Shown: positions 9,160 to 16,588 of the stretch, in pieces
Position numbering within the stretch: position 1 is the first letter of the stretch
Layout: each line of letters starts with the position of its first letter
Source of the DNA: UBA1429 sp964482225
GTDB lineage: Bacteria; Chloroflexota; Anaerolineae; UBA1429
DNA: 64,000 nt
Reading direction: 5' to 3'
Assembly (NCBI GenBank): GCA_964482225.1
Contig: CAYZWT010000001.1
Location: forward strand, 1 to 64,000
Notes under the pieces: model-generated
Told to the model about the DNA's origin: nothing
The model's database searches: none
What the model saw: only the letters and a program-made list of their open reading frames with translations
Translations under genes and position numbers: made by a program

Positions 9160-9324
9160 CTATTCTCCCCAATCTTCCTCTTCCTCGGGCGCCACATCCA
9201 GAACCAGCGGGTCTACCGCTACGACCTCCAGTTCGACGCCGCAATCGGGGCAATCCACGATCTCCCCTTCGAGGGGATCGTCTAGCTCGATCTCGGCTGC
9301 ACATTCGGGGCAGGTACCGATCAT
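9160..9324 (-). CDS. lysW: Lysine-biosynthesis carrier protein LysW
   Basis: A 54-aa acidic protein that carries the aminoadipate intermediates on its C-terminal glutamate. It begins MIGTCPECAAEIEL and has a second CPDCG pair, giving the CxxC...CxxC zinc knuckle of the family. It ends EDWGE, the conserved acceptor tail for LysX. A near-perfect AAAGGAGGTG ribosome site precedes the ATG. It is the first structural gene of the operon, placed immediately after the attenuator leader, which fits its need in stoichiometric amounts. Confidence 0.97.
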   Translation of the reverse strand: MIGTCPECAAEIELDDPLEGEIVDCPDCGVELEVVAVDPLVLDVAPEEEEDWGE

Positions 9325-9401
9325 CTCTCTCACCTCCTTTCTGATCCAGATTGTCCATCACCGGGGCAACACTGCGGGCCCGGACGCCGATGGCGGGCAT
9401 G

Positions 9402-9439
9402 AAAAAAAGAGCGCTCCCCTCTGGTCTGGGGAGCCGCTC
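9402..9439 (-). terminator. Attenuator terminator in the lys leader
   Basis: On the minus strand a GC-rich hairpin (GAGCGGCTCCCC, loop AGACCAGA, GGGGAGCGCTC, one bulged base) is followed directly by seven T. It lies between the leader peptide and lysW, so it would stop transcription before the operon. Its loop and 3' arm (9416-9426) are complementary to 9487-9496 in the leader-peptide coding region (six pairs, a bulged A, then four pairs), a ready antiterminator. Confidence 0.88.
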
Positions 9440-9479
9440 TTGTTTTCAGAATACCTCTTGTTGCGAGGCGTGAGCAAGC

Positions 9480-9575
9480 TTAGCCTGACCAGGGGGCCAG
9501 CTTTTGACGCTTGCTCTTCTTCAGCCAGAGGGACTGGGCCCTCTGCTCAATTATACTTGGACGGCTGCTGTGCAT
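9480..9575 (-). CDS. Lysine-codon-rich leader peptide of the lys operon
   Basis: A 31-codon open frame beginning MHSSRPSII and containing the run KKSKRQK, four Lys codons within seven, before the stop at 9482-9480. GAGG lies seven bases before the ATG. It sits just downstream of a strong promoter and upstream of an intrinsic terminator. The Lys codons occupy the left arm of an eight-pair stem (GAGCAAGC with GCTTGCTC just after the stop), so ribosome stalling on lysine codons would open it. This is the layout of ribosome-mediated attenuation. Leader-peptide control is, to my recollection, reported for the Thermus lysine cluster; here it is inferred. Confidence 0.8.
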   Translation of the reverse strand: MHSSRPSIIEQRAQSLWLKKSKRQKLAPWSG

Positions 9576-9602
9576 CTCTGTACCTCGCAACGTATGGCGG
9601 GC

Positions 9603-9631
9603 ATGATAGCACGAGGAGGGCGGGCTGTCAA
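9603..9631 (-). promoter_or_regulatory. Promoter of the lysine operon
   Basis: Minus-strand TTGACA, 17-bp spacer, TATCAT, with an extended TGC before the -10. Transcription would begin near 9596 and run through a GTTGCGAGG segment that can pair with CCTCGCAAC after the leader peptide. Confidence 0.88.
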
Positions 9632-9663
9632 AAAGGGCGCAACGTTTACACGGGGCAGGCAAC

Positions 9664-9720
9664 TGTTCAGATTTGGGGGTCGGCCAATGAAGGTCTGTCA
9701 GTTCCAAGTCTGAACTGATA
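9664..9720. repeat. Short inverted pair related to the MITE-like element
   Basis: GTTCAGATTTGG at 9664-9675 and CCAAGTCTGAAC at 9704-9715 are near-perfect inverted copies of the ends of the 291 bp element at 37774-38064, separated by only 28 bp. It looks like an internally deleted or end-only derivative, lying just upstream of the lys promoter. Confidence 0.55.
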
Positions 9721-9726
9721 TGGCGG

Positions 9727-9764
9727 GCAGGCGCCAGGGCGTGGTTTCACGCCCTGGCGCCTGC
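9727..9764. terminator. Perfect 17-bp hairpin between two minus-strand units
   Basis: GCAGGCGCCAGGGCGTG, loop GTTT, then the exact reverse complement. It lies 14 bp past the stop of the lipoprotein gene at 9778 and probably ends that transcript, although the T-tract is poor on the minus strand. It could also be a REP-type element. Confidence 0.6.
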
Positions 9765-9777
9765 TTTGAGCCCGCGA

Positions 9778-11862
9778 TCACAAGGGGGTATCCACGAATC
9801 CCGGCTCCACCGTGGCCGAGATGGGGGCCGCGTTGCACGAAAAGCCGAACTCGTCCTTGCGATCCACCTGCACAGAGCCGGTGAGCGCCCCTTGCCACAG
9901 GTTCCGGTTGGGTACCCACTCGCCGACGAACTGTGCGGTGAGATGCTCCCTGTAAATGCATCCGTCCGGCCCGCAAGGACATGGTCCCTCATCGCATGGC
10001 TCGCGGGTGAAGACCACGACCATATCCAGCGTAAGCCTGCCTTGGGCGTCTATGCTGCCCGAGCCCGTGGCCACCAGGTGCTTGCCATTCGTGAATTTGT
10101 CATAGTCAACGGTGGCCTGGTTGCCCTCGATCTTGACCGGGAAGCGATTGAGCCGCGCCCACGAGTTGTACCCCCCGGAGAAATGTGCGTCGCAGCCATC
10201 GTCGAACTTGAGGTACATGGTGTACATGCCAGAAGGAATGGCCGTCTCGGCGACCCGCAGGTTGAACGCGATGCCGCTGCGCCCCGAAGCGTTGGTGGCC
10301 TGGATAAAGAGGCGGTCGCCGGAGGCCAGGTGCAGCGAGATCGGCTTGCCAACCTCGACGGCCAGCGGCCCCGCGACGATGGGTGAGAGCTTGTCGTCGC
10401 CCCGCACCACCGTGGCAAAGACCCAGCCGCCCTCGCCCCCCAGCCGCTCGACCGTCACATCCCGCTCCTTCTGGTTTTCGATGGCCCATATCTTGGAGGC
10501 GTAATAGTCTACCGAAAGGGTATGGGTCTCTTCCGTCTTTTCCACCAGGAACCGGCTGAGCTTGTCCGCCACCTCGCCCGAGAGACTGGCCACCGAGGGC
10601 ATGGGGCTGATGGCATCAAAGACATAATGCTGGGCAAAGCGCACATACCAGAGCCCCAGCGGCGCGCCTGATTTGGCCGTCACCACGGGATCCAGCAGCT
10701 CTAGCGTATTGTCGCCCCCGGCAGCGGCATCCCACAGCTCTTTGAAGGTCATAGTCGGGATCTGGGTGTGCAAAAAGGCGAGGAAATGGGCGGTGGCGTA
10801 GTCGTGATAGTCCTCACGCGAGACGATGGGCAGCTCCAGGTATTTGGGGCGGATATCGCCGCCCATGGTGCCCGTGCCCCCGATGGCGGCCCAGGCTACC
10901 TCGCTGGAGGCATACTCGGCAGTAGCCTCCATCCACCAGAGGCGGCGGTCCATGGTGCGTGTGCCAAGTTGGTGCATTTGCACCACGTGAAAGAGTTCGT
11001 GGGCCGCCTGTTGCCGCAGCAGGTTCACATCGTACCAGCTCTCCAGCGTAATATGGATCACGCCGGTGAACGCCTCGGTATAGGGGTCCGCAAACTCACC
11101 GATGACGACTTTGATGCGCCCCTCTGGCATGGCAAAGCCCGCCTGCTTGTAGGCAGCGTAGGAGGTGTTGAGAAAGTTGCACACGTCCGAGATGATGGCG
11201 GGCCGAAGCGCAAGCGCGGGTTGGGCATAGGGGCCAGCATAGCTTGCAGAAGACCCCGTCGTCACTGCCTCCTTGTCATACGCCAACACAAAGTGGTCGC
11301 CGCAGTAGAGGGTCTCATAGCCGCGCATCCAGCGGAAATAGGCCCACACGGACAGGTGATCGGTATGCACGACAAGGCGGTGGCGCGCCTCGTCCACAAG
11401 GGCGGGCACGGTCACCCAGGCGCCCCGCTCCTCGTCATAGTAGGCGACGGTCAACTGGGCGTCGGCGGGCGCGTCAGGATCGAGATCATCGGGGTCATAG
11501 GCCAGCTCCAACGTCAAGGCCTGATCGAACTCGGCCTGGCCGCCCAGCCCAATCTCATAAACGGCCAATGCCTCTCGGCTTGTGGGCGGGGCGGGCGCGC
11601 CCCGGCTGATCTGCGAGACGCTGAGGGTGGCCGCCTCGGCCAGCGCGCCGCCGGGCAGGGTGAGGGAGAGCTGCTGGCCGATGGCGATGGTCTGCTCGGC
11701 GGCCGAGGGCGCGAGTTCTTGGGTGAGCAGTGGCTCGGAGCGAGCCTTGGAGGCGGCGGCGCCCTGGTCAGTGGCAGAGCCGGTCTCTGTGGCAGGGCCC
11801 TGACAGGCGAGCAAGGAGGCGAGGACAACGATGATGAGCAACCCGAGAATACGCCTGGTCAT
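9778..11862 (-). CDS. Secreted lipoprotein with an HExxH metallopeptidase-like domain
   Basis: 694 aa. The N-terminus MTRRILGLLIIVVLASLLAC is a lipoprotein signal with lipobox LLAC, so the protein should be anchored outside the membrane. Residues about 80-200 look like a beta-rich adaptor domain. Around residue 286 is AAHELFHVVQ, an HExxH zinc motif, and about 20 residues on WWMEATAEYASSE supplies a plausible third ligand Glu, as in gluzincins. The C-terminal 250 residues are beta-rich and contain a CGPDGC cluster. The ATG at 11862 follows AGGAG. I do not recognise a named family; a surface peptidase is the inference. Confidence 0.7.
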   Translation of the reverse strand: MTRRILGLLIIVVLASLLACQGPATETGSATDQGAAASKARSEPLLTQELAPSAAEQTIAIGQQLSLTLPGGALAEAATLSVSQISRGAPAPPTSREALAVYEIGLGGQAEFDQALTLELAYDPDDLDPDAPADAQLTVAYYDEERGAWVTVPALVDEARHRLVVHTDHLSVWAYFRWMRGYETLYCGDHFVLAYDKEAVTTGSSASYAGPYAQPALALRPAIISDVCNFLNTSYAAYKQAGFAMPEGRIKVVIGEFADPYTEAFTGVIHITLESWYDVNLLRQQAAHELFHVVQMHQLGTRTMDRRLWWMEATAEYASSEVAWAAIGGTGTMGGDIRPKYLELPIVSREDYHDYATAHFLAFLHTQIPTMTFKELWDAAAGGDNTLELLDPVVTAKSGAPLGLWYVRFAQHYVFDAISPMPSVASLSGEVADKLSRFLVEKTEETHTLSVDYYASKIWAIENQKERDVTVERLGGEGGWVFATVVRGDDKLSPIVAGPLAVEVGKPISLHLASGDRLFIQATNASGRSGIAFNLRVAETAIPSGMYTMYLKFDDGCDAHFSGGYNSWARLNRFPVKIEGNQATVDYDKFTNGKHLVATGSGSIDAQGRLTLDMVVVFTREPCDEGPCPCGPDGCIYREHLTAQFVGEWVPNRNLWQGALTGSVQVDRKDEFGFSCNAAPISATVEPGFVDTPL

Positions 11863-11910
11863 GGTGGCATCTCCTATAGTGGGCATGCTCGGCAGGTTCG
11901 CCGTGATCTG

Positions 11911-11939
11911 ATTGTAGGGCGGCGCGGTTGGGGCGTCAA
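11911..11939 (-). promoter_or_regulatory. Promoter of the lipoprotein gene
   Basis: Minus-strand TTGACG, 17-bp spacer, TACAAT, placing the transcript start near 11904, about 42 bases before the ATG at 11862. Confidence 0.75.
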
Positions 11940-12182
11940 TGGTACGCGCCTGATCATCCACTGTGGCAATCACCTGAACAGCGGCGGCGTGAACTTGGCG
12001 CAGCTGCTCGCCTGAGACGTTCCGCAGGGAAGGGTACCTGGGTTGAGTGAGTACCTCCCTGCCTCCCTCTCAGGTGCCAATATGCTCCACCAATACTCGA
12101 ACAATCACTATGCAGAACGCAGGGCTTTGTCAAAGTCGTGGTTATGGTAAAGCGAGCTGCTTTTGCTTTGCTGCGGCCAGTC
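11940..12182. other. Intergenic stretch without a recognised gene
   Basis: No supported coding frame on either strand. GCAGGGA near 12027 can pair with TCCCTGC near 12056, giving a weak hairpin. The stretch precedes the palindromic repeat at 12183. Confidence 0.5.
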
Positions 12183-12237
12183 GCCCTCATCCCCGACGAA
12201 ACCCGCTTTGTGAGCGGGTTTCGTCGGGGATGAGGGC
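12183..12237. repeat. Palindromic repeat, GCCCTCA.CCCC family, copy 1
   Basis: A perfect 24-bp inverted repeat at 12184-12207 and 12213-12236 with a 5-base loop. Core CGACGAAACCCGCT. Related palindromes with GAAACT...AGTTTCG cores occur near 15731, 41707 and 54032. Confidence 0.85.
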
Positions 12238-12402
12238 CCCACAGAGCACCGAGAGCATCTCTCGCCGCGAAGGGATCTGTACATAATACCGACAATGAAA
12301 AGACCCAGCAATCGCATCCAGGGCTCTGTCAGCGTCCGGATTACGTCGCATAGCCCGATGCTCTTGCCTTGGGCGACGCCGTCGCCTGCGCCCGTCCCGC
12401 TC

Positions 12403-12430
12403 TTGCCCCGCCCCCGCCCTGTGCTACAAT
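12403..12430 (+). promoter_or_regulatory. Promoter of mutL
   Basis: TTGCCC, 16-bp spacer, TACAAT with TGC directly before it (extended -10). The start would be near 12437, about 33 bases before the mutL ATG. Confidence 0.65.
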
Positions 12431-12469
12431 CAGGGCACAGAACCGCACTGAGAAAAGGCCATCGTCACC

Positions 12470-14218
12470 ATGCCCATACAGATCCTGCCCCCCGACCTGG
12501 CAGCCAAGATCGCCGCCGGCGAGGTCATCGAGCGCCCCGCCTCGGTGGTCAAAGAGCTGGTCGAGAACGCCATTGACGCCGACGCGCAAGAGATCCGTGT
12601 CGAGATCGCCCAGGCCGGGCGCCAGCTCATCCGCGTCAGCGACGACGGCTGCGGCATCCCCACCGACCAGGTGGAGACCGCCTTTGCCCGCCACGCCACC
12701 AGCAAGATCGCCTCGGCAGAAGAGCTTTACCGGGTGCGCACGTTGGGGTTTCGCGGCGAGGCCCTGGCCAGCATCGCCGCCGTCTCGCGCCTGACCCTGG
12801 CCACCCGCAGCGAGGACGAGCCCGTGGGCACCCTGGTGCGCTACGAGGGGGGCATCCTGGTCCACCGCGAGGCCCTGGCCCGCAACCGGGGCGCCGATAT
12901 CCGCGTCGAGAACCTGTTCTACAATACCCCTGCGCGGCTCAAGTTCCTGCGCGCCGATCCCACCGAGGCAGGCCATGTGGCCCGGCTGATGGGCAGCTAT
13001 GCCCTGGCCTTTCCCGAGCGCCGTTTCGAGCTGCGCAGCAACGACCGCCTGGTCAGCCGCACCACCGGCACCGGCCAGATCCTGGATGTGGTACTGGCCC
13101 TCTATGGCCTGGATGTGGCCGAGCAGATGCTCGAGATCCCCCAGGGCGAGTATGAGCGCGATGGCGTCTCGGTCTGGGGGCTGACAAGCGCCCCGGGGCT
13201 GCACCGTTCCAACCGCCGCGACATGATCCTGTTCGTCAATCATCGCTGGATCCAGGATCAGTCCCTCTCTTTCGCCATCAGCCAGGCTTACCATACCCTG
13301 CTGCCCCAGGGCCGCCACCCCCTAGTGGTGCTGAACATCGCCCTGCCGCCGGAGGAGGTGGATGTCAACATTCACCCCACCAAGCAGGAGGTGCGCTTTC
13401 GGCAACAGAATGCCGTCTTTGGGGCGGTGCAACGCGCCGTGCGCAGCACCCTGATGGCCCAGCGGCCCGTTTCCTCGGCGCCGTTGCCCGGGCGCACCGC
13501 CGCGAGCTGGACGCGCCAGTTCGACGCGCACCGGCTGGCCCCGGGCGTCTCTCAGGCCGCCATCGAGTTCCAGAGCCCGCCCGCAGCAGCCCCAGAGCCC
13601 GCGCAAGAGGGCGATTTGCAGGCGCCCCTGGCGCGCCCCACCGAACGGCTGCCCATGCTGCGGGTGGTGGGCCAGATCGCCCAGACCTACATTGTCGCCG
13701 AGGGGCCGGGGGGCCTTTACCTGATTGACCAGCACGCCGCCCACGAGCGCATCCGCTACGAGGCGCTGCAGGCGCAGCGGGCCATGTCCCAAGTCGCCAC
13801 ACAAGAATTGCTGGAGCCTCTGACCCTCGATCTAGAGCCCCAGCAGGCCACGCTGCTGGAGGCCCACCTGGAGCAACTGGCGGCCTGGGGGTTCGGCCTC
13901 GCTCTCTTTGGGCGCAATACGTTTCTCATCAAGGCCTCGCCCGCCGGGTTGCCCCCCGACTTGTTGCCCGTAGCCATCTCTGAGCTGCTGGACGCGGCCA
14001 GCGAGGGCGGCCCCGGCTTTTCCTGGGCCGACCAGGCATTGATGACCCTCTCGTGCCATACGGCGGTGCGCGCCGGCCAAACCCTGACCCATCAGGAGAT
14101 GCGGGAGTTGGTGCAGCAGCTCGAACGCACCGCGTTGCCCCACACCTGCCCCCACGGGCGCCCCACCATGCTGCACCTGAGCCAGGCCCAACTGGAGCGC
14201 CAGTTCCTGCGCAGCTAG
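12470..14218 (+). CDS. mutL: DNA mismatch repair protein MutL
   Basis: 582 aa. The N-terminal GHKL ATPase is intact: VVKELVENAIDA (motif I), DDGCGIP (motif II), TLGFRGEALASI (motif III). The C-terminal domain keeps the endonuclease metal motif DQHAAHERIRYE at about residue 420 and CPHGRPT at about residue 560, so this is the nicking type of MutL used in bacteria without MutH. It acts after MutS recognises a mismatch; mutS is not in the window. The start follows a weak AAAAGG site 13 bases upstream. Transcribed alone, with a PspC gene about 110 bp downstream. Confidence 0.97.
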   Translation: MPIQILPPDLAAKIAAGEVIERPASVVKELVENAIDADAQEIRVEIAQAGRQLIRVSDDGCGIPTDQVETAFARHATSKIASAEELYRVRTLGFRGEALASIAAVSRLTLATRSEDEPVGTLVRYEGGILVHREALARNRGADIRVENLFYNTPARLKFLRADPTEAGHVARLMGSYALAFPERRFELRSNDRLVSRTTGTGQILDVVLALYGLDVAEQMLEIPQGEYERDGVSVWGLTSAPGLHRSNRRDMILFVNHRWIQDQSLSFAISQAYHTLLPQGRHPLVVLNIALPPEEVDVNIHPTKQEVRFRQQNAVFGAVQRAVRSTLMAQRPVSSAPLPGRTAASWTRQFDAHRLAPGVSQAAIEFQSPPAAAPEPAQEGDLQAPLARPTERLPMLRVVGQIAQTYIVAEGPGGLYLIDQHAAHERIRYEALQAQRAMSQVATQELLEPLTLDLEPQQATLLEAHLEQLAAWGFGLALFGRNTFLIKASPAGLPPDLLPVAISELLDAASEGGPGFSWADQALMTLSCHTAVRAGQTLTHQEMRELVQQLERTALPHTCPHGRPTMLHLSQAQLERQFLRS

Positions 14219-14329
14219 GGGACGTCCCCCGACCTGCAACCCCGTCCCCCATCCTGCGTATAGTCGGTGAGCGATGGCCCCGTGCACGGAATCAGCAGGC
14301 CATCCGATCCTACAAGGGGGACAATCAAC

Positions 14330-14791
14330 ATGAAGCATCTCTATCGCAGCCAGCAAGACAAAGTGATCGCCGGGGTATGCGGCGGCCTGGCCCTCTATTT
14401 CGAGCGCGACCCGCTGCTCTTTCGGCTCTTGTTCATCATTCTCACGCTGGCGACAGGCACGGGCGTGGCGCTCTACCTGCTGCTCTGGCTCGTGCTGCCC
14501 AACGCGCAGCAAGAGCTGGCCCAGCAGGAACAGGTGATGCGCGAGAACCTGAACGAGATGCGCACCCGCGCCCGCGAGTTGGGCGCCGAGGCGCGCGGCT
14601 CTTTTGTGCGGGCGCGCAAGACCGGCTCCGCCGATGACACCCTGATCCTCGTGGGGGCCATCCTGGTGGGGTTTGGGCTGCTGCTGCTATTCCGCAGCGT
14701 CGGGCTGCTGGCCTGGGTGCGCTATCTGTGGCCCATCGCCCTGGTGGGCCTGGGCGTGGCCATCCTCATCAACAACCTCAAGGAGCGCTGA
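14330..14791 (+). CDS. PspC-domain membrane protein
   Basis: 153 aa. It opens MKHLYRSQQDKVIAGVCGGL, the PspC-domain signature, followed by a hydrophobic helix (about 28-52), a charged soluble linker (about 60-105) and a second hydrophobic C-terminal region (about 108-150). PspC proteins sense or relay envelope stress. AAGGGGG lies 9 bases before the ATG. The next gene starts one base after its stop region, so they are co-transcribed. Confidence 0.85.
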   Translation: MKHLYRSQQDKVIAGVCGGLALYFERDPLLFRLLFIILTLATGTGVALYLLLWLVLPNAQQELAQQEQVMRENLNEMRTRARELGAEARGSFVRARKTGSADDTLILVGAILVGFGLLLLFRSVGLLAWVRYLWPIALVGLGVAILINNLKER

Positions 14792-14792
14792 T

Positions 14793-15671
14793 ATGCCCGA
14801 GAACCGCCACCGCAACTATACCTTTGCCATACTCCTGATCGTGCTGGGCGTGGCCCTGCTGCTGCAACAGCTCGGCATTTGGCAGATCTCATGGTCCAGC
14901 CTGTGGCAGCTCTGGCCCCTGGCCCTGGTCTTTATCGGGCTAGAGATGCTGCTGCGGCGCGCACCGATGGGCGGGCTGATCTACTTGCTCTTGGTGGCCG
15001 CCATCCTGGCCGGCGTCTGGTTCCTCTGGCCCAATCTGGCCGATGGCTGGGGCCGCATGGAGATCCAGACTGCGGAGCTATCAGCCGGCGGCATCTCTTC
15101 CGCAGAGATCGAGATCACCATGGGCGTCGGCGAATTGGAGGTCGCGGCGCTGCAAGAGCCCGGCCTGCTGTATCGGGCCACCCTGCGTCACGATCCCCGC
15201 CGCACCGAACTGAACGAGGCTCAAGAGGTGCGAGAGGGCCACGCCGAGGTCGCCCTCGAATTCAGCGGCATGGATAGCGGGCCGTTTGTGACGGGCGACC
15301 GTGGCCGCCTGGAGATCGGGCTGGCCCGCGATATCCCCCTGGCCCTCAACATCAGGACAGGGGTAAGCAAGGCGCAGATCACCTTGAGCGACCTGACCCT
15401 GGCGAGGCTGGACCTACAGAGCGGCGTGGGAGATGCCCAGATCGCTCTGCCCAGGGGAACCTATGAGGTCACGGTACATGGCGGCGTGGGCGCGCTGGCG
15501 ATCGAACTGCCCGAGGATGTAGGGGCCCAGATCGAGATCGAGGGAGGGCTGGGCTCGGTGCAGGTGGCGGATCGTTTCCAGCGCTCGGGCGACAATACCT
15601 ACACCGCCAACGGGATGGGTAGCATCCGCGTATACATCAAAGGCGGCATTGGGACGGTGCGGGTGCGGTAG
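14793..15671 (+). CDS. LiaF/LiaI-like envelope-stress membrane protein
   Basis: 292 aa. Four hydrophobic helices lie in the first 85 residues (IVLGVALLLQQLGIWQISW and the following stretches), as in the LiaI/LiaF transmembrane region. From about 95 to the end is a soluble beta-rich domain with regularly repeated glycines (GVGELEV, GVSKAQI, GVGDAQI, GVGALAI, GLGSVQV, GIGTVRV), typical of right-handed beta repeat toastrack domains in the LiaF C-terminus. The ATG is one base from the PspC stop. Together they look like a two-gene envelope-stress module; no sensor kinase is adjacent. Confidence 0.8.
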   Translation: MPENRHRNYTFAILLIVLGVALLLQQLGIWQISWSSLWQLWPLALVFIGLEMLLRRAPMGGLIYLLLVAAILAGVWFLWPNLADGWGRMEIQTAELSAGGISSAEIEITMGVGELEVAALQEPGLLYRATLRHDPRRTELNEAQEVREGHAEVALEFSGMDSGPFVTGDRGRLEIGLARDIPLALNIRTGVSKAQITLSDLTLARLDLQSGVGDAQIALPRGTYEVTVHGGVGALAIELPEDVGAQIEIEGGLGSVQVADRFQRSGDNTYTANGMGSIRVYIKGGIGTVRVR

Positions 15672-15730
15672 AGGAGACGGTCTATTGTTGGGGCGCACCG
15701 GGCCTTGGCGGCAGGATCAGGATGGGGTAA

Positions 15731-15759
15731 ACGAAACTCGCTCTGAGAGCGAGTTTCGT
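15731..15759. repeat. Palindromic repeat, GAAACT/AGTTTC core, copy 2 (partial)
   Basis: Perfect 14-bp arms ACGAAACTCGCTCT and its reverse complement with a single base between. It shares the GAAACTCGC core with the copy near 41790 but lacks the outer GCCCTCACCCC end, running instead into a homopolymer tract. Confidence 0.75.
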
Positions 15760-15760
15760 C

Positions 15761-15797
15761 GGGGGGGGGGGGGGGGCCCCCCCCCCCCCCACCCCCC
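15761..15797. repeat. G16-C14 homopolymer palindrome
   Basis: Sixteen G followed immediately by fourteen C, an A and six more C, flanked by GTC and GAC. This is a self-complementary homopolymer tract between convergent genes. It may be a hypermutable site or an assembly artefact at a fold-back. Confidence 0.8.
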
Positions 15798-15901
15798 GAC
15801 TCTCCCGCGCCCCAGCCCTCCCCCGCTTTAGGGCAGGCGCATTTGCACATTACGGCTGCTTGTGAGGCTTCGCGTGGCCTCGCCGCCGTGTGGCTCCCCC
15901 G

Positions 15902-16450
15902 CTACAGCTCCTCAGGGCGTGCGCCCCCGCCGCGAAAGAACCTGCCGCGCATCAGCAGCACCAGGCCCACGGCGATCAGGATCAGCGGGCCGATGAACCC
16001 CATAAGTCCGCCAAAGTCGGAACCAATGGCCAGGAAAAAGAAGCCGCCCACGCCAATAAAGGCCGCCCCGACGATCCCCAGCCCTTTGGGCCGATCCGTC
16101 AGGTAGTAGAGGATCAGAAACGATAGCCCCAATGCCATCGGCTCCAGAACCCAGAAGGGCCAGAACTGCCAATCCTTGGTGACGGCCATGTACAGCAGGA
16201 TCAGGCCGTTGACCGTGAACAGGCTGGCGGGCACGGCCAGCCCGGCCAGCTCGCTGCGCCGGCTCCACCAGATCACGATCGGCAGCCAAAAGGCCAGCCC
16301 CACCAGCAAGAGCAGCAGCGGCCACAGGTTGTTCCATCCCAAGGGGATGCCAAGGGGCCGTAGCAGCCGGTTGGCCCCCTCGATGAAAAAGAACACCAAA
16401 CCCAATAGCACCAGCATCACACCGACATAGAGTGAACCCTTGTTCTGCAT
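15902..16450 (-). CDS. Small polytopic membrane protein, function unknown
   Basis: 182 aa with about five or six hydrophobic helices (YVGVMLVLLGLVFFFIEG, LWPLLLLLVGLAFWLPIVI, LFTVNGLILLYMAV and others) and a short basic C-terminus. GAGGAG precedes the ATG. It resembles DUF5668/LiaI-type small membrane proteins only in general character. It is convergent with the PspC/LiaF-like pair and lies downstream of lon. I do not assign a function. Confidence 0.7.
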   Translation of the reverse strand: MQNKGSLYVGVMLVLLGLVFFFIEGANRLLRPLGIPLGWNNLWPLLLLLVGLAFWLPIVIWWSRRSELAGLAVPASLFTVNGLILLYMAVTKDWQFWPFWVLEPMALGLSFLILYYLTDRPKGLGIVGAAFIGVGGFFFLAIGSDFGGLMGFIGPLILIAVGLVLLMRGRFFRGGGARPEEL

Positions 16451-16527
16451 CGCCTCGCTCCTCTCTGTGAACTCTATCTCTCTACGTATCGGCGGGCGAA
16501 ACGTTCCGGAGAGCCCGCGCGTGCGCG

Positions 16528-16566
16528 AAAACGCCCTCGGCGCGGGTATCTCGCGCCGAGGGCGTT
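16528..16566 (-). terminator. Terminator of lon
   Basis: Perfect 15-bp arms (16530-16544 and 16552-16566; AACGCCCTCGGCGCG) with a 7-base loop, followed by a short TTTT on the minus strand. It lies 23 bp past the lon stop. Confidence 0.8.
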
Positions 16567-16588
16567 CGGATGGCGTGGGGCCGACCGG

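Noticed and set aside
9480..9600. Lysine or SAM riboswitch in the lys leader
   Set aside because: Some strings resemble parts of those RNAs (AGAGATGC, GGCTGAA on minus; GAGGGACTGG on plus), but conserved junctions are missing. The Lys-codon peptide and alternative stems fit attenuation better.
9400..9600. T-box leader
   Set aside because: No GGTGGNACC-type antiterminator bulge or specifier loop.
11954..12295. 113-codon minus-strand frame upstream of the lipoprotein
   Set aside because: It runs through a perfect palindromic repeat, lacks a ribosome site and resembles no protein.
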